A stretch of 64,000 bases of DNA from an uncultured Kordiimonas sp. (GTDB taxonomy: Bacteria; Pseudomonadota; Alphaproteobacteria; Sphingomonadales; Kordiimonadaceae), in the NCBI GenBank assembly GCA_947503625.1, contig CANNEK010000003.1, positions 124,001 through 188,000 of the forward strand, read 5' to 3'. Shown here in pieces: positions 1-9,350 of the stretch. The position numbers were made by a program, and so were the translations under genes. A model generated the notes under the pieces. The model searched no databases, was not told the DNA's origin, and saw only the letters and a program-made list of their open reading frames with translations. How positions within the stretch are numbered: position 1 is the stretch's first letter; every line of letters begins with the position of its first letter.

Positions 1-92
1 CTGAATTCAGAGAGCGGAGAGGCTGTAATAACCTCATACCGTTCCCCAAACGTGCTCTGGCTATCAGGAACTGGCGCATTTTCGCCGCTCAC
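1..92 (-). CDS. N-terminal part of an unrecognised protein, cut by the left edge
   Basis: An open frame runs off the left edge from a GTG at 92-90. An AAGGGG ribosome binding site lies 8 bases upstream, and an in-frame TAA sits just before it, so the GTG is the first usable start. The visible 30 residues begin MSGENAPVPDSQSTFGERYE and continue with VITASPLSEF. A possible promoter (TTGACT, 18-base gap, GAGAAT) lies about 50 bases upstream on the same strand. It follows purA by 188 bases in the same direction. I do not recognise the family from this fragment. It could still be a chance frame. Confidence 0.5.
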   Translation of the reverse strand, partial: MSGENAPVPDSQSTFGERYEVITASPLSEF

Positions 93-280
93 ACTGATTT
101 CCCCTTATATGTCCCGAACCCTGTTGATTCTCCAACAACAGCGTGCCTCAAGTCAACAACCATTGGGCACGAACACGTTGAAAATCAACAAAAATCGTCT
201 AAAATACAAACGACTTGTTAAGCATAATACAGGTCAATTCTTAACGTAAAGAAAACGATGGTCAGATTGAGTTTGGGCCT

Positions 281-1573
281 TTAGTCAAGAAAAGGATCAC
301 GAACCAAAATGGTATCATCGCGCTCAGGACTTGTTGAAAGCAATGCTACGGGAACACCGATCAACTCTTCAATCCGCCTGATGTACTTCACCGCTGTGGC
401 AGGCAAGTCGGCCCAGCTGCGCGCACCAAAAGTTGTATTAGACCAGCCTTCAAGCGTTTCATACACAGCTTCAACGCCTGCCTGATCTTCCATACCGTAC
501 GGCAGATAATCGACCACCTCACCTTTATGCTTGTAACCCACACAGACCTTGATCTCTTCAAGACCATCCAGAACGTCAAGCTTGGTCAAAGCAATACCAT
601 CAACACCGCCAACAGTCAGGCTTTGACGCACAAGAACCGCATCAAACCAGCCGCAGCGACGTGAACGACCTGTTACGGTGCCAAATTCATGGCCCTTCTC
701 TCCCAGATACTGGCCAACTTCGTTATCTTGCTCTGTCGGGAACGGGCCGCTACCCACACGCGTCGTGTAAGCTTTGGTAATACCAAGAACATAATCAAGA
801 GCACGCGGCCCCATGCCAGAGCCGCCAGCAGCCTGACCGGCAATCGTATTGGAGGATGTCACAAACGGATAGGTTCCGTGGTCGATATCCAGCAGGGTAC
901 CCTGCGCGCCTTCAAAAAGGACACGTTTGCCAGCCAGCTTGGCGTCATCAAGAGTACGCCAGACATTGCTGACGTATGGCAGGATTTTATCGGCCATTTC
1001 CATGAGCTGGTCTGCAATTTCTGTTGCATCAACCTGATCATGACCAAGGCCCTTGCGAAGCGCATTATGGTGAGTAAGCGCAACCGCAAGCCGCGCTTCA
1101 ACTATTTCACGTGACTGCAAGTCACAAACCCTGAGAGCACGACGACCAACCTTATCTTCATAGGCTGGCCCGATACCGCGGCGTGTCGTACCGATCTTCA
1201 CGCCCTTTGAAGCATCTTCACGCAGTGCATCAAGTTCACGGTGGTATGGCATAATCAGGGTCGCATTGGCAGCAATCTGCAGGCTTTCCGGGGTGATATC
1301 AACACCCTGCCCTCGCAGTGTTTCCATTTCAGTCAGCAGGGCCCAGGGGTCCACAACAACACCGTTACCGATCACACTGATTTTACCGCCGCGTACGATG
1401 CCGGAGGGCAACAGCGAAAGCTTGTAGACTTTACCGTCAATAACGAGGGTATGCCCAGCATTGTGACCGCCCTGAAAACGCACAACAACATCGGCGCGCT
1501 CAGAAAGCCAATCGACGATTTTGCCCTTGCCTTCATCGCCCCACTGAGAGCCAACAACAACAACGTTGCCCAT
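281..1573 (-). CDS. purA: Adenylosuccinate synthetase PurA
   Basis: Cytoplasmic enzyme of AMP synthesis: it joins IMP and aspartate using GTP to give adenylosuccinate. The 430 residues match the usual bacterial length (about 430). The P-loop-like QWGDEGKGK lies at residues 10-18, with the catalytic Asp13 and the GGHNAGHT block containing His41. The signature [14 protein letters not shown] follows in the middle, and the GTP-binding end carries TSPERDD. ATG start, with no earlier in-frame choice needed. It is the last recognised gene of the serC-serA-hisZ-purA run and lies 51 bases after hisZ, so it is probably co-transcribed. Nothing odd is seen in the protein. Confidence 0.98.
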   Translation of the reverse strand: MGNVVVVGSQWGDEGKGKIVDWLSERADVVVRFQGGHNAGHTLVIDGKVYKLSLLPSGIVRGGKISVIGNGVVVDPWALLTEMETLRGQGVDITPESLQIAANATLIMPYHRELDALREDASKGVKIGTTRRGIGPAYEDKVGRRALRVCDLQSREIVEARLAVALTHHNALRKGLGHDQVDATEIADQLMEMADKILPYVSNVWRTLDDAKLAGKRVLFEGAQGTLLDIDHGTYPFVTSSNTIAGQAAGGSGMGPRALDYVLGITKAYTTRVGSGPFPTEQDNEVGQYLGEKGHEFGTVTGRSRRCGWFDAVLVRQSLTVGGVDGIALTKLDVLDGLEEIKVCVGYKHKGEVVDYLPYGMEDQAGVEAVYETLEGWSNTTFGARSWADLPATAVKYIRRIEELIGVPVALLSTSPERDDTILVRDPFLD

Positions 1574-1624
1574 TATAAATCCCCTTAACGGATACCTTGC
1601 CCGAATATCTTACATTGTATGCGG

Positions 1625-2812
1625 TTAAACCGCAGTAATCTGGCCGCTGAAATAAATATGACTACAGCCAAGTCGACGCGCTTCTTTGGAAGCATCGGCC
1701 TCTTCTGTCAAGCCTTGATTCAAGCCCTGAACGGTACGCCATCCTGCGGCTCGCTGCGTCTGCCCATCCTTGTCGCTTGTTCCGTATGGCAAAAACAGTT
1801 TCTCACAGCGTTCCGGTGCCGGAAGTGCATCCATCAAACTGTCCAGATAAACAGAAAAACCGGTGGCCTCTTCCGTGTGCCCGTCGGGGTGGACAACCAG
1901 ATATCGCCCCCCTCTCCCCAGCTCGCTTTGGCTGCCGATCGCAAAAAGCGCAAAACCAATTCCACTCTTGTATTCGAAACCGTGGCTTTCACATGGATCA
2001 ATGGTAACGGGAAGGTCAAGCTCGTGCTCGTTGATCATATCGACCAACCTGCCAAGCCGAGCAACCAACTGCCCCGCAGCACCACGAAGCTCAAGAGATT
2101 TAAGGGCCGTCAACGCAGTTTCGGCTGGTCCCGCAACCACGAGCAATGCCTCGAATTCAGCCCTCGGCATATCGGCCAGAGCGGCAAGCGCACCCTTGTC
2201 CTTCGAATTCAGTGCTTCAAAAACAACAGCCTGATCTTCAGGCGACAAACCATGCTTCTCGCAAAGAATGGAAAGAATTGGTGCAACAGTCAGATCCAGC
2301 GACAAGGACGGAATGCCCGCACCTGACAGGGCTTCGATTGCCACTCTGATCACTTCAAACTCAGCTTCCAAGCTGGTGTCGCCAACAAGCTCGATACCTG
2401 CCTGGACAAATTGACGTGCCGGTCGTACCTGACTGCCCTTGGTCCTAAGAACACTGCCCGTGTAACTCAGTCGAAGAGGTCGTTCCACCTCGGAAAGACG
2501 GGTCGCTGCAAGGCGCGAAATCTGCACGGTCATGTCGGCGCGAACCGCCATCATACTCTGTGTATCAGGATCCATGACCCTGAACATGGTGTTGGCGCGG
2601 GTTGCACCTGCACCAACAAGCAGGCTGTCTTCATATTCGACCACAGGCGGCGCCACACGGTCATACCCATAGGACAGGAAGGTATCCATCAATCCTCGCA
2701 CCAGGCCTGCTTCAAACTCGGCCTTGGGTGCCAACTGATCACGGAATCCTTCCGGCAACAATGCTTGGCGGGCATAATCGTTGCCCGCCGATGGAGATTT
2801 GGGACCGTTCAT
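1625..2812 (-). CDS. hisZ: ATP phosphoribosyltransferase regulatory subunit HisZ
   Basis: HisZ is a catalytically inactive relative of histidyl-tRNA synthetase. It forms a complex with the short form of HisG to start histidine synthesis and confers feedback control. The 395 residues show the class II synthetase-like core: LLPEGFRDQLAP near the N-terminus, then VRADMTVQISR and the motif-2-like stretch around RPARQFVQAGIELVG. It lacks the tRNA anticodon-binding C-terminal domain of true HisRS, which is about 420-430 residues. No hisG is in this window, so the partner must be encoded elsewhere, and it should be the short form (inference). It sits 21 bases after serA and ahead of purA, an order I know from other alphaproteobacteria. 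Confidence 0.93.
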   Translation of the reverse strand: MNGPKSPSAGNDYARQALLPEGFRDQLAPKAEFEAGLVRGLMDTFLSYGYDRVAPPVVEYEDSLLVGAGATRANTMFRVMDPDTQSMMAVRADMTVQISRLAATRLSEVERPLRLSYTGSVLRTKGSQVRPARQFVQAGIELVGDTSLEAEFEVIRVAIEALSGAGIPSLSLDLTVAPILSILCEKHGLSPEDQAVVFEALNSKDKGALAALADMPRAEFEALLVVAGPAETALTALKSLELRGAAGQLVARLGRLVDMINEHELDLPVTIDPCESHGFEYKSGIGFALFAIGSQSELGRGGRYLVVHPDGHTEEATGFSVYLDSLMDALPAPERCEKLFLPYGTSDKDGQTQRAAGWRTVQGLNQGLTEEADASKEARRLGCSHIYFSGQITAV

Positions 2813-2833
2813 CTGGCCCGCTCCTATGGTCTG

Positions 2834-4411
2834 TTAAAACGACAGTTTTTTCGCCTGTCGTACATGCGCGAGAGCGGCCAGTTGGTCAAGCACAATATCC
2901 TTCACAGGGCCGTCAACCGCCACCAGGGCAACCGCTTCTTCGCCGAGGATTTTCCGACCTAATGCAAAGGTTGCGACATTGACTCCGTTGTGACCCAGCA
3001 GCGAACCAAGGGCACCAATGAAGCCAGGTTTGTCATCATTGACCACATACAGCATATCCGGTGCGAGTTCAGCTTCCAGTAAAACACCGTTTACCTCAAC
3101 GATACGTGGCTTCTGGTTAGCGAACAGTGTCCCTGAAATAGACCGCGAGCCACGTTCGCTCTCGACCGTGAGCTTGATCAAAGTCTGATAGTCGCCTTCA
3201 CCATCATGCTTCACTTCGGTAATCTTGATATTACGCTTTTTGGCAATCACCGGCGCATTGACCATATTGACGCTGCTCATCAATGGCGACAACAGACCTT
3301 CAAGCACCACAGCTGTGAGCGGATTGGTGTTCAGGGTACCAACGTGGCCTTCATATTCGATGACCACCCGCTTCAGTCCGGTTTCTGTTATTTGGCCAGC
3401 GAAGCCGCCGATTTGTTTGGCGAGTTCCATATAAGGCTTCAGTTTCGGCGCTTCTTCCGCACTCAGGGATGGCATATTAAGGGCATTAGTGACGCCACCC
3501 GTCAGCAGAAAGTCTGACATTTGCTCCGCAACCTGCAAGGCGACATTCACCTGAGCCTCGCTGGTTGAGGCCCCAAGATGCGGCGTACAAATCACGTTGG
3601 GATGCCCGAACAAAGGGTTCTCTGTCGCAGGCTCAGACTCGAAAACATCGAGCGCAGCACCGGCAACCTTACCGCTATCAAGCGCAACCTTGAGAGCCGC
3701 TTCATCGATCAGACCGCCGCGGGCGCAATTGACAATACGCATGCCGTCTTTCATTTTTTCAAAGGCCTCCCTGCCCACGATACCACGCGTTTGATCGGTC
3801 AAAGGGGTGTGAAGGGAAATCACATCCGCCCGAGCGAACAGGTCTTCCAGTTCTACTTTCTGGATACCAATGTCAGCCGCCCGCTCGACCGCAAGGTATG
3901 GATCAAAGGCGATAACCTTCATCTTCAAGCCGAGCGCACGCTCTGCGACAATTGACCCGATATTTCCGCAACCAATAAGACCAAGCGTTTTACCTGTCAG
4001 TTCAACGCCCATGAATTTTGACTTTTCCCACTTTCCCGCCTGCGTGCTTTCGTTGGCGTGGGGTATTTGGCGCGCAAGCGCCATCATCATGGCAATCGCG
4101 TGTTCGGCTGTTGTGATAGAATTGCCGAACGGCGTATTCATCACCACAATGCCTGCGTCGGTCGCAGCGGGGATATCAACATTGTCGACACCGATACCTG
4201 CCCGGCCAATCACTTTCATGTTCTTTGCCGCCTTCAACACATTTGGCGTTGCTTTTGTGGAAGACCGGATGGCAAGCCCGTCATACTCACCGATGATGTC
4301 GATCAGTTCCTCTTTGCTGAGGCCGGGTTTAAAGTCCACATCGATGCCTCGCTCCTTGAACGTTTGCTCAGCAAGCGGACTCATTTTGTCTGAGATCAAT
4401 ACCTTTGGCAT
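2834..4411 (-). CDS. serA: D-3-phosphoglycerate dehydrogenase SerA (long form)
   Basis: First step of serine synthesis: oxidises 3-phosphoglycerate to 3-phosphohydroxypyruvate with NAD. The 525 residues are of the long type. They hold a substrate-binding N-lobe, an NAD-binding Rossmann fold with GLIGCGNIG at 144-152, the catalytic Arg in NCARGGLID, and the catalytic His in CTPHLGAST. An intervening allosteric-substrate-binding domain covers about 320-450, and a C-terminal ACT domain from about 455 should bind serine for feedback inhibition. ATG start. It lies 84 bases after serC and 21 before hisZ. The gap to serC contains a perfect hairpin at 4460-4481. Confidence 0.98.
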   Translation of the reverse strand: MPKVLISDKMSPLAEQTFKERGIDVDFKPGLSKEELIDIIGEYDGLAIRSSTKATPNVLKAAKNMKVIGRAGIGVDNVDIPAATDAGIVVMNTPFGNSITTAEHAIAMMMALARQIPHANESTQAGKWEKSKFMGVELTGKTLGLIGCGNIGSIVAERALGLKMKVIAFDPYLAVERAADIGIQKVELEDLFARADVISLHTPLTDQTRGIVGREAFEKMKDGMRIVNCARGGLIDEAALKVALDSGKVAGAALDVFESEPATENPLFGHPNVICTPHLGASTSEAQVNVALQVAEQMSDFLLTGGVTNALNMPSLSAEEAPKLKPYMELAKQIGGFAGQITETGLKRVVIEYEGHVGTLNTNPLTAVVLEGLLSPLMSSVNMVNAPVIAKKRNIKITEVKHDGEGDYQTLIKLTVESERGSRSISGTLFANQKPRIVEVNGVLLEAELAPDMLYVVNDDKPGFIGALGSLLGHNGVNVATFALGRKILGEEAVALVAVDGPVKDIVLDQLAALAHVRQAKKLSF

Positions 4412-4459
4412 GGTTCTACTTTCTCAATATTTCGGCGGATTGCCGACTTTTTCGGGGAT

Positions 4460-4481
4460 GATGCCGACATTTATCGGCATC
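4460..4481. repeat. Perfect 8-bp inverted repeat between serC and serA
   Basis: GATGCCGA, a six-base loop, then TCGGCATC. In the serC-to-serA transcript it would form a stable stem. No T-run follows on the minus strand, so it is not an ordinary intrinsic terminator. A role in mRNA stability or in setting the serC/serA ratio is only a guess. Confidence 0.5.
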
Positions 4482-4495
4482 GAAATTCTGTTTTC

Positions 4496-5653
4496 TCAGG
4501 AAAAAGACGCCTTGACGGACGCGTATGCCCAATCAAGCCACTCGGTGAGCAGCGTCAGATCATCAGCTTCAACCGTCGCTCCGGCCCAAATGCGAAGCCC
4601 GGGAGGTGCATCACGGTAAGCGCCAATATCATAGGCGATACCTTCGGCATCCAGCAGGCTCGCAAGTTTCTTCGGAACAGCTGCCTGGTCCTCTGTGTCA
4701 AGCGTCTCAAGCCACGGATCAACAACCTTCAGGCACACTGACGTATTGGAAATTGTTGCGGGTTCATTCGCAAGAAATGCTGCCCAATCCGATGTTTGAA
4801 CCCAGTCAGCTATGACTTTCAGGTTCGCTTCCGATTTGGCAACAAGTCCGTTGATGCCACCAAGGCTATCTGCCCACTCAAGAGCATCGATATAGTCTTC
4901 AACACACAGCATGGACGGCGTATTGATCGTCGCACCCTTGAAAATACCGCCAATGAGCTTGCCGCCTTTGGTCAGGCGGAAGATTTTCGGCAATGGCCAT
5001 TCCGGTGTGTAGTTTTCAAGCCGTTCGACAGCACGCGGGCTCAATATCAGCATGCCGTGCGCCGCTTCGCCGCCCAGAACCTTCTGCCAGCTGTAGGTAA
5101 CCACATCGAGCTTTTCGAACGGCAGATCCATCGCAAACGCTGCGGATGTCGCGTCGCATATGGTGAGACCTGCGCGGTCCTGTTTGATCCAGTCAGCATT
5201 CGCAAGTTTCACACCCGACGTTGTGCCATTCCAGGTGAAGACAACATCGCGGTCGGTATCAACCTTCGCAAGATCAGGCAAATCGCCGTACTCGGCTGTG
5301 TATATATTGCAGTCATCAAGCTTCAATTGCTTGGCGACATCAGTGACCCAGCCTGCGCCGAAGCTCTCCCAGGCCAGCATGTCAACACCGCGTGCACCAA
5401 GAAGTGACCAGAGGGCCATTTCCACCGCGCCTGTATCCGAGCCCGGGACAATACCAATAAGGTAATCCTCGGGTACACCGAGCACTTCGCGCGTTTTATC
5501 AATGGCATATTGAAGTTTTTGTTTACCGGGCTTTGACCGGTGTGAGCGCCCGAGAAGAGCGCCTTTAAGAGCATCCGGTGTCCAACCCGGACGTTTGGCG
5601 CACGGCCCAGAGCTAAACTCCGGACGCAACGGCGCCTTCAGTGGCTTCGTCAT
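4496..5653 (-). CDS. serC: Phosphoserine aminotransferase SerC
   Basis: PLP enzyme of serine synthesis that transaminates 3-phosphohydroxypyruvate with glutamate; the family also serves pyridoxine synthesis. The 385 residues match the alphaproteobacterial subgroup. The PLP lysine is probably Lys191 in [10 protein letters not shown]. The phosphate-cup region includes [12 protein letters not shown] near 67-79. The ATG at 5653 has GGAAGGA upstream. It leads the serC-serA-hisZ-purA transcript and is preceded by a structured leader that resembles the serC RNA motif, so serine or a related signal may control it at the RNA level (inference). Confidence 0.97.
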   Translation of the reverse strand: MTKPLKAPLRPEFSSGPCAKRPGWTPDALKGALLGRSHRSKPGKQKLQYAIDKTREVLGVPEDYLIGIVPGSDTGAVEMALWSLLGARGVDMLAWESFGAGWVTDVAKQLKLDDCNIYTAEYGDLPDLAKVDTDRDVVFTWNGTTSGVKLANADWIKQDRAGLTICDATSAAFAMDLPFEKLDVVTYSWQKVLGGEAAHGMLILSPRAVERLENYTPEWPLPKIFRLTKGGKLIGGIFKGATINTPSMLCVEDYIDALEWADSLGGINGLVAKSEANLKVIADWVQTSDWAAFLANEPATISNTSVCLKVVDPWLETLDTEDQAAVPKKLASLLDAEGIAYDIGAYRDAPPGLRIWAGATVEADDLTLLTEWLDWAYASVKASFS

Positions 5654-5670
5654 GTCTCTATCCTTCCAGA

Positions 5671-5759
5671 TAGTTGCGCCCCGTTGGGGAGGCGTGTCCC
5701 AAAATGTGTGCCGACCTCGCAGACGACTGCTTCCCGTTTGGGGGAAGTACCAAGGCCGG
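5671..5759 (-). promoter_or_regulatory. Candidate serC leader RNA motif
   Basis: The 5' untranslated region of serC can fold into at least two hairpins. One is CTTCCC / GGGAAG (5730-5747, six-base loop). A GC-rich one at 5676-5693 has CCCC and GGGG around a three-base loop. The segment CCGGCCTT just below the promoter can also pair with GAGGTCGG further on. The block with GACACGCCTCCCC...GGGGCGC looks to me like the serC motif described upstream of alphaproteobacterial serC-serA operons; that match is from memory. It lies 20-106 bases ahead of the serC ATG. A covariance-model search would decide it. Confidence 0.6.
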
Positions 5760-5787
5760 AAAATAGAGAAAGTCTGCAGACTGTCAA
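5760..5787 (-). promoter_or_regulatory. Likely sigma-70 promoter of the serC operon
   Basis: On the minus strand a perfect TTGACA (5787-5782) is followed 16 bases later by TATTTT (5765-5760). It lies about 110 bases ahead of serC and directly ahead of the structured leader. The -10 abuts the first pairing strand of the leader, so the exact start site matters for which stems can form. Confidence 0.6.
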
Positions 5788-5820
5788 CGAAATAAAAAAC
5801 TGATCGCTTACAGGTTGGTT

Positions 5821-6705
5821 TTACGTGTGTTTATCGCGGCGCATGAAGTACTGGCGCCCGATGATAACAATCAAAATCCCGCTCAGGATCAGGACCGATG
5901 CCATAACGAGTCGTATTCCAAGTTCCTCCGAAACAAACACAACACCGCCAAAAGCAGCAATCACCGGCACCAATAGCTGCAGGATACCCGCTTGAACCGG
6001 CGACAAACCGGGCAGAGCACGGTACCAAAGCGCATATCCAACACCAGATGCCAAACCACCGGAAAGCGCGGCATAAAAAACACCTTCCAAAGCAACATGT
6101 CCGTAAAGCAACGACACGGGCAGCAAGACAATTAGCAAAGGCCCGGTCCTGAGGAAGTTGGAATATGTATCCCTTAGAGGGCTGGAACTGGAACGTCCTA
6201 ATAACGTATAGGCTGCCCAAGCCGCCCCACCACACAACATCAGCAAGAAACCCTCAAGAGATGGCCTGCTGGCACCCGGCGCCATCAAATAGGCAAACCC
6301 GAGAGTGGCCAGAACCACCCCGGCCCATTCGGTGGTATGTAATTTTCCCCCGGCGTAAATAGTAGCGGCAATCATTGAAAGTTGGACTGTTCCAAACAGG
6401 ATCAGAGCGCCGGTGCTGGTATCCAGACTGGTATAAGCAAATGAAAAACTGACAGCATAGCCAAACAGCATGGCGCTCGCGCGCCAACTTCCGCCCAGTT
6501 CAAATCTGGAAACACCGTGGCGCGCAAAAACGAGAAAAGCCAAAACGGCGACGCCTGATACAAGGCGTACAAGGGTAAAGCTTGATGGGTCGATCAGACC
6601 GTTGCCAAGAGCCAATCGGCACAGAACAGAGTTTGCTGCAAAAGCCAACAACGCCAGCCCGGCGTAAACACTTGTTTGAATTATTTGACCGAAAGCTCTG
6701 TTCAC
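5821..6705 (-). CDS. EamA/DMT-family inner-membrane transporter
   Basis: A 294-residue protein made almost entirely of hydrophobic helices, in the ten-segment layout of two repeated EamA units of about five helices each. Family members move amino acids, nucleotide sugars or other metabolites; the substrate cannot be read from the sequence. It starts with GTG at 6705, with AAGGA a few bases upstream. It lies upstream of serC in the same direction but is separated from it by the serC promoter and leader. It is divergent from the EF-hand lipoprotein gene. Confidence 0.85.
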   Translation of the reverse strand: MNRAFGQIIQTSVYAGLALLAFAANSVLCRLALGNGLIDPSSFTLVRLVSGVAVLAFLVFARHGVSRFELGGSWRASAMLFGYAVSFSFAYTSLDTSTGALILFGTVQLSMIAATIYAGGKLHTTEWAGVVLATLGFAYLMAPGASRPSLEGFLLMLCGGAAWAAYTLLGRSSSSPLRDTYSNFLRTGPLLIVLLPVSLLYGHVALEGVFYAALSGGLASGVGYALWYRALPGLSPVQAGILQLLVPVIAAFGGVVFVSEELGIRLVMASVLILSGILIVIIGRQYFMRRDKHT

Positions 6706-6868
6706 ATGCTATCCTTATCCGAAAGAAAACAAGCCCCATGCCCCAGTCAGGCAGCAATAAAGCAGTCTTCTTTTTCATTGATAGCGAGATAGCAGAAAAT
6801 GAGCCAGCAGACGAAGGTTTAACGACCTGAAACTCGTATCAATGGCACTGAACTTACAAGGATCCTCA

Positions 6869-7414
6869 ATGCCAATTAACAAGACAGCGATTGTAGCCCT
6901 GCTTTCATCTCTTTGCGTTGTAGCCTGCTCAGGGCCAGACGACCGAAGACCACCACGACCGGAATTAACACCCGAGCGCAAGGCGGAGTTACACGAGCGG
7001 TTTGTAGACCGGTGGGATTTTGACGGGGATGGCGCCGTTACCTGCGCAGATGTCACCTTTCAGCGTAACCAGCTTTTCACGTTGCTGGATACCAACACCG
7101 ACGACATGCTGGCGTCCGGGGAATACCGCTACGCCAAATTTGAAGACAAAAACTTCCTGTTTCATTTATTTACCGAAGTGGACACGGACGGTTCAGGCAC
7201 TATCAGTCGCAGCGAACTCAATGCTGTCACGCACAGTCAATTTATTAGTCTGGATAAAAACGGCGACTGCGTGGTGAATGAGCAGGAAGCAGAAGCTGCT
7301 GCGCGGGAACGAGCCAGGGAAAACCGCAGCGAACGACGTGATGGAAAAGGCGGCAGGGGCGGCCCTCCCAGAGGGGGACGACCAAACGGCATTACCGAAG
7401 CGCCAGCTTCCTAG
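6869..7414 (+). CDS. EF-hand calcium-binding lipoprotein
   Basis: Small exported protein of 181 residues. The start chosen is the ATG at 6869 (AAGGATCC upstream). It gives MPINKTAIVALLSSLCVVAC, a lipoprotein signal with Cys as the first mature residue; the ATG at 6842 would put nine extra polar residues in front. Four EF-hand loops follow, each 12 residues and ending in D or E: DFDGDGAVTCAD, DTNTDDMLASGE, DTDGSGTISRSE and DKNGDCVVNEQE. A tail rich in Arg, Gly and Pro ends the protein. The family probably binds calcium at the cell surface; no target is known to me. Its stop overlaps the stop of the convergent serine hydrolase in a shared CTAG. Confidence 0.85.
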   Translation: MPINKTAIVALLSSLCVVACSGPDDRRPPRPELTPERKAELHERFVDRWDFDGDGAVTCADVTFQRNQLFTLLDTNTDDMLASGEYRYAKFEDKNFLFHLFTEVDTDGSGTISRSELNAVTHSQFISLDKNGDCVVNEQEAEAAARERARENRSERRDGKGGRGGPPRGGRPNGITEAPAS

Positions 7415-8559
7415 CGTGCCGCCAACAGGGCCTGCCTGTCATATTCCTTGAATTGTGTATCCCAAAACTGGGCAGTCAGGTCATCAATCACCCGGCTTTC
7501 CGCATTCATCAGGATAACCAGACCAACTCCAAACTCTTTGGAGAAACTGACGATGCTGCGGAAACCGGCGACACCACCTGCGTGCATGACAATCTCATGG
7601 TCGCCAAAATCATAGATACGCCAGCCTAGGCCATAATGCGCATCTTCAAGGTAGGGTCTCCACTGCCGCTTGTAGAGCTCGCGTTTGGTTCGCACCCGCT
7701 TTTCGGTCACCATGTCTATAACCCCGGGGCTGATCACCTCGGGATACCAGCCCAGATAACCCTCTACCCACTTGACCATATCTTTAATGCTGGCGTTCAC
7801 GCCTGCAGCAGGGGCCAGCCTGTAGTAATTAGGTTTAACCTTGGTGCGATACCATCCCCGACGCGTATTCACATGTGGATCAGCGCGGTCCGCTTGCGCC
7901 AGATATCCATCGAGTCCCAATGATGCGTTTTCCATCCCCAACGGCGACAGGATGCGCTCCTGCATCAATGTCTCGAACTGATTATTGGTGGTGTTTTCGA
8001 CAATAGGCTCCACCAGACTGAACGCAATATTCTGATAACCATAACAGGTACCTGGCCCGCACACGGGCGACAGCCGTTTAAAACGCGGCAGTATCTTGGG
8101 CAGGTCCCACCCGTCCTCAATCATATTGTCATATGAATTGGGCGTTAAGCCTACTGTATGGCTCAGCAAATGCTCCAGTTCCAGCCGCTCGGCATGACCC
8201 TTTTTCTTCAGTTGGAAGAGCGGTACAAAAGATGAAACCTTGGTATCAAGACTAAGCTGCCCCTCTTCCACCAGCATGGCAACCAGACTTGCAGAAAAGG
8301 TTTTCGAGACAGACGCCAACCGAAAAACTGTGTTTTCGGTGACAGGCAGGTTTTTGCCTTTGGCGCGTGTGCCGAAGGTGCCGACCCTGAGCGGCTCACC
8401 CATTTCAATAATAGCATAGGCTGCGCCCGGAATTTTCTTGTCCGACACGCCAGCTTTGAAAATCCTGTCATAGGCATCGGTATCAACCGCACCAGTCGAT
8501 GACGAAAATATTGCAGCAACAGCAACAACAAAAGTCACGAGTGATAGTCTTTGCTTCAT
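7411..8559 (-). CDS. Exported serine hydrolase of the beta-lactamase/PBP4* family
   Basis: A 382-residue protein with an N-terminal signal sequence (hydrophobic residues about 6-24). It has the class C beta-lactamase fold: SVSK (SxxK nucleophile) in FRLASVSKTFSASL, YQN as the YxN-type motif, and HAGG near the C-terminus in place of KTG. Proteins of this group include esterases, D-amino-acid peptidases and PBP-like enzymes, so true beta-lactamase activity should not be assumed. Its ATG overlaps the stop of the alpha/beta hydrolase by 4 bases, making it the last gene of the glmM-thiD-hydrolase run. The 3' ends of this gene and the EF-hand gene overlap by 4 bases. Confidence 0.88.
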   Translation of the reverse strand: MKQRLSLVTFVVAVAAIFSSSTGAVDTDAYDRIFKAGVSDKKIPGAAYAIIEMGEPLRVGTFGTRAKGKNLPVTENTVFRLASVSKTFSASLVAMLVEEGQLSLDTKVSSFVPLFQLKKKGHAERLELEHLLSHTVGLTPNSYDNMIEDGWDLPKILPRFKRLSPVCGPGTCYGYQNIAFSLVEPIVENTTNNQFETLMQERILSPLGMENASLGLDGYLAQADRADPHVNTRRGWYRTKVKPNYYRLAPAAGVNASIKDMVKWVEGYLGWYPEVISPGVIDMVTEKRVRTKRELYKRQWRPYLEDAHYGLGWRIYDFGDHEIVMHAGGVAGFRSIVSFSKEFGVGLVILMNAESRVIDDLTAQFWDTQFKEYDRQALLAAR

Positions 8560-9350
8560 GAGTTTTCAGCTCCGGGCGCATTCGAATTTGTCACAAAACG
8601 CTGGATACTGCGAGCAACCATCTCGGGTTTCTCGGCATGTAGCCAGTGGCCGGTGCCACCAATCGTTTTCACTTGTGCTTTTGGAAAAAATCTCAAAATC
8701 GGTTCCCTGTGCGAAGCTTGAATATAGTCAGACTGTTCGCCGCGCAAAAACAGAACCGGGCCTTCATAAGTGCCGTTCTGTGTACCGTCCGCAATATCAC
8801 TGTAGCGTTCAACAATTGCATCTAGGTTTATGCGCCATTTCCATACTCCATCATCGCCGCGTCGCCAATTGGTCATCAAAAAGCTCAGCACATCATCTGT
8901 ATCGACGTACTGGCTCAGCAGCGCCAGTGCTTTCTGGCGTGATTGCGGTGCCGCGACAGCAACAGCCTGCATTCCTTCGAGAATCCTAGCGTGGTGAGCG
9001 CCGTAAGTCACGGGCGCAATATCGCCGACGACAAGGCACGTAACCCGTTCGGGCCGGGAAAGTGCCATTTGCATGGCAACTTTGCCTCCCATGGAATGAC
9101 CAAAAACAACCGCAGACACAATATCATTTTCGCTCATGGCGGCAAATACGTCCGCTGCCATATCCGCATATGTCATGGTGTCGGCATGAGGGCTGCGACC
9201 ATGATTTCGAAGATCAACCAGTAGAATACGATAGTTGGTCTCAAGAATTCGCGCCAATCCCCCAAGGTTATCACCGGAGCCAAAGAGGCCGTGCAACATA
9301 ACGAGCCATGGCCCGTTCCCACGCTCTCTTGTGTATAGATCAACCGTCAT
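8556..9350 (-). CDS. Alpha/beta-fold hydrolase (YbfF-like esterase)
   Basis: A 264-residue cytoplasmic hydrolase. The nucleophile elbow is GHSMGG, the oxyanion region HGLFGSGDNLG is near the N-terminus, and the catalytic His lies in GTGHWLHAEKP. These fit the YbfF/acyl-CoA esterase branch. The start chosen is the ATG at 9350, which overlaps the thiD stop as ATGA; an upstream ATG at 9506 would add 52 Cys/Arg-rich residues that are a shadow of thiD. It is translationally coupled to thiD before it and to the serine hydrolase after it. Substrate unknown. Confidence 0.9.
   Translation of the reverse strand: MTVDLYTRERGNGPWLVMLHGLFGSGDNLGGLARILETNYRILLVDLRNHGRSPHADTMTYADMAADVFAAMSENDIVSAVVFGHSMGGKVAMQMALSRPERVTCLVVGDIAPVTYGAHHARILEGMQAVAVAAPQSRQKALALLSQYVDTDDVLSFLMTNWRRGDDGVWKWRINLDAIVERYSDIADGTQNGTYEGPVLFLRGEQSDYIQASHREPILRFFPKAQVKTIGGTGHWLHAEKPEMVARSIQRFVTNSNAPGAENS

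Noticed and set aside
190-215. Intrinsic terminator after purA
   Set aside because: The TCGT/ACGA stem is only 4-5 pairs with a long loop, although a T-run follows on the minus strand.
7411-8559. Antibiotic-resistance beta-lactamase
   Set aside because: The KTG-type motif is replaced by HAGG and the context is housekeeping; most proteins of this group are esterases or peptidases.
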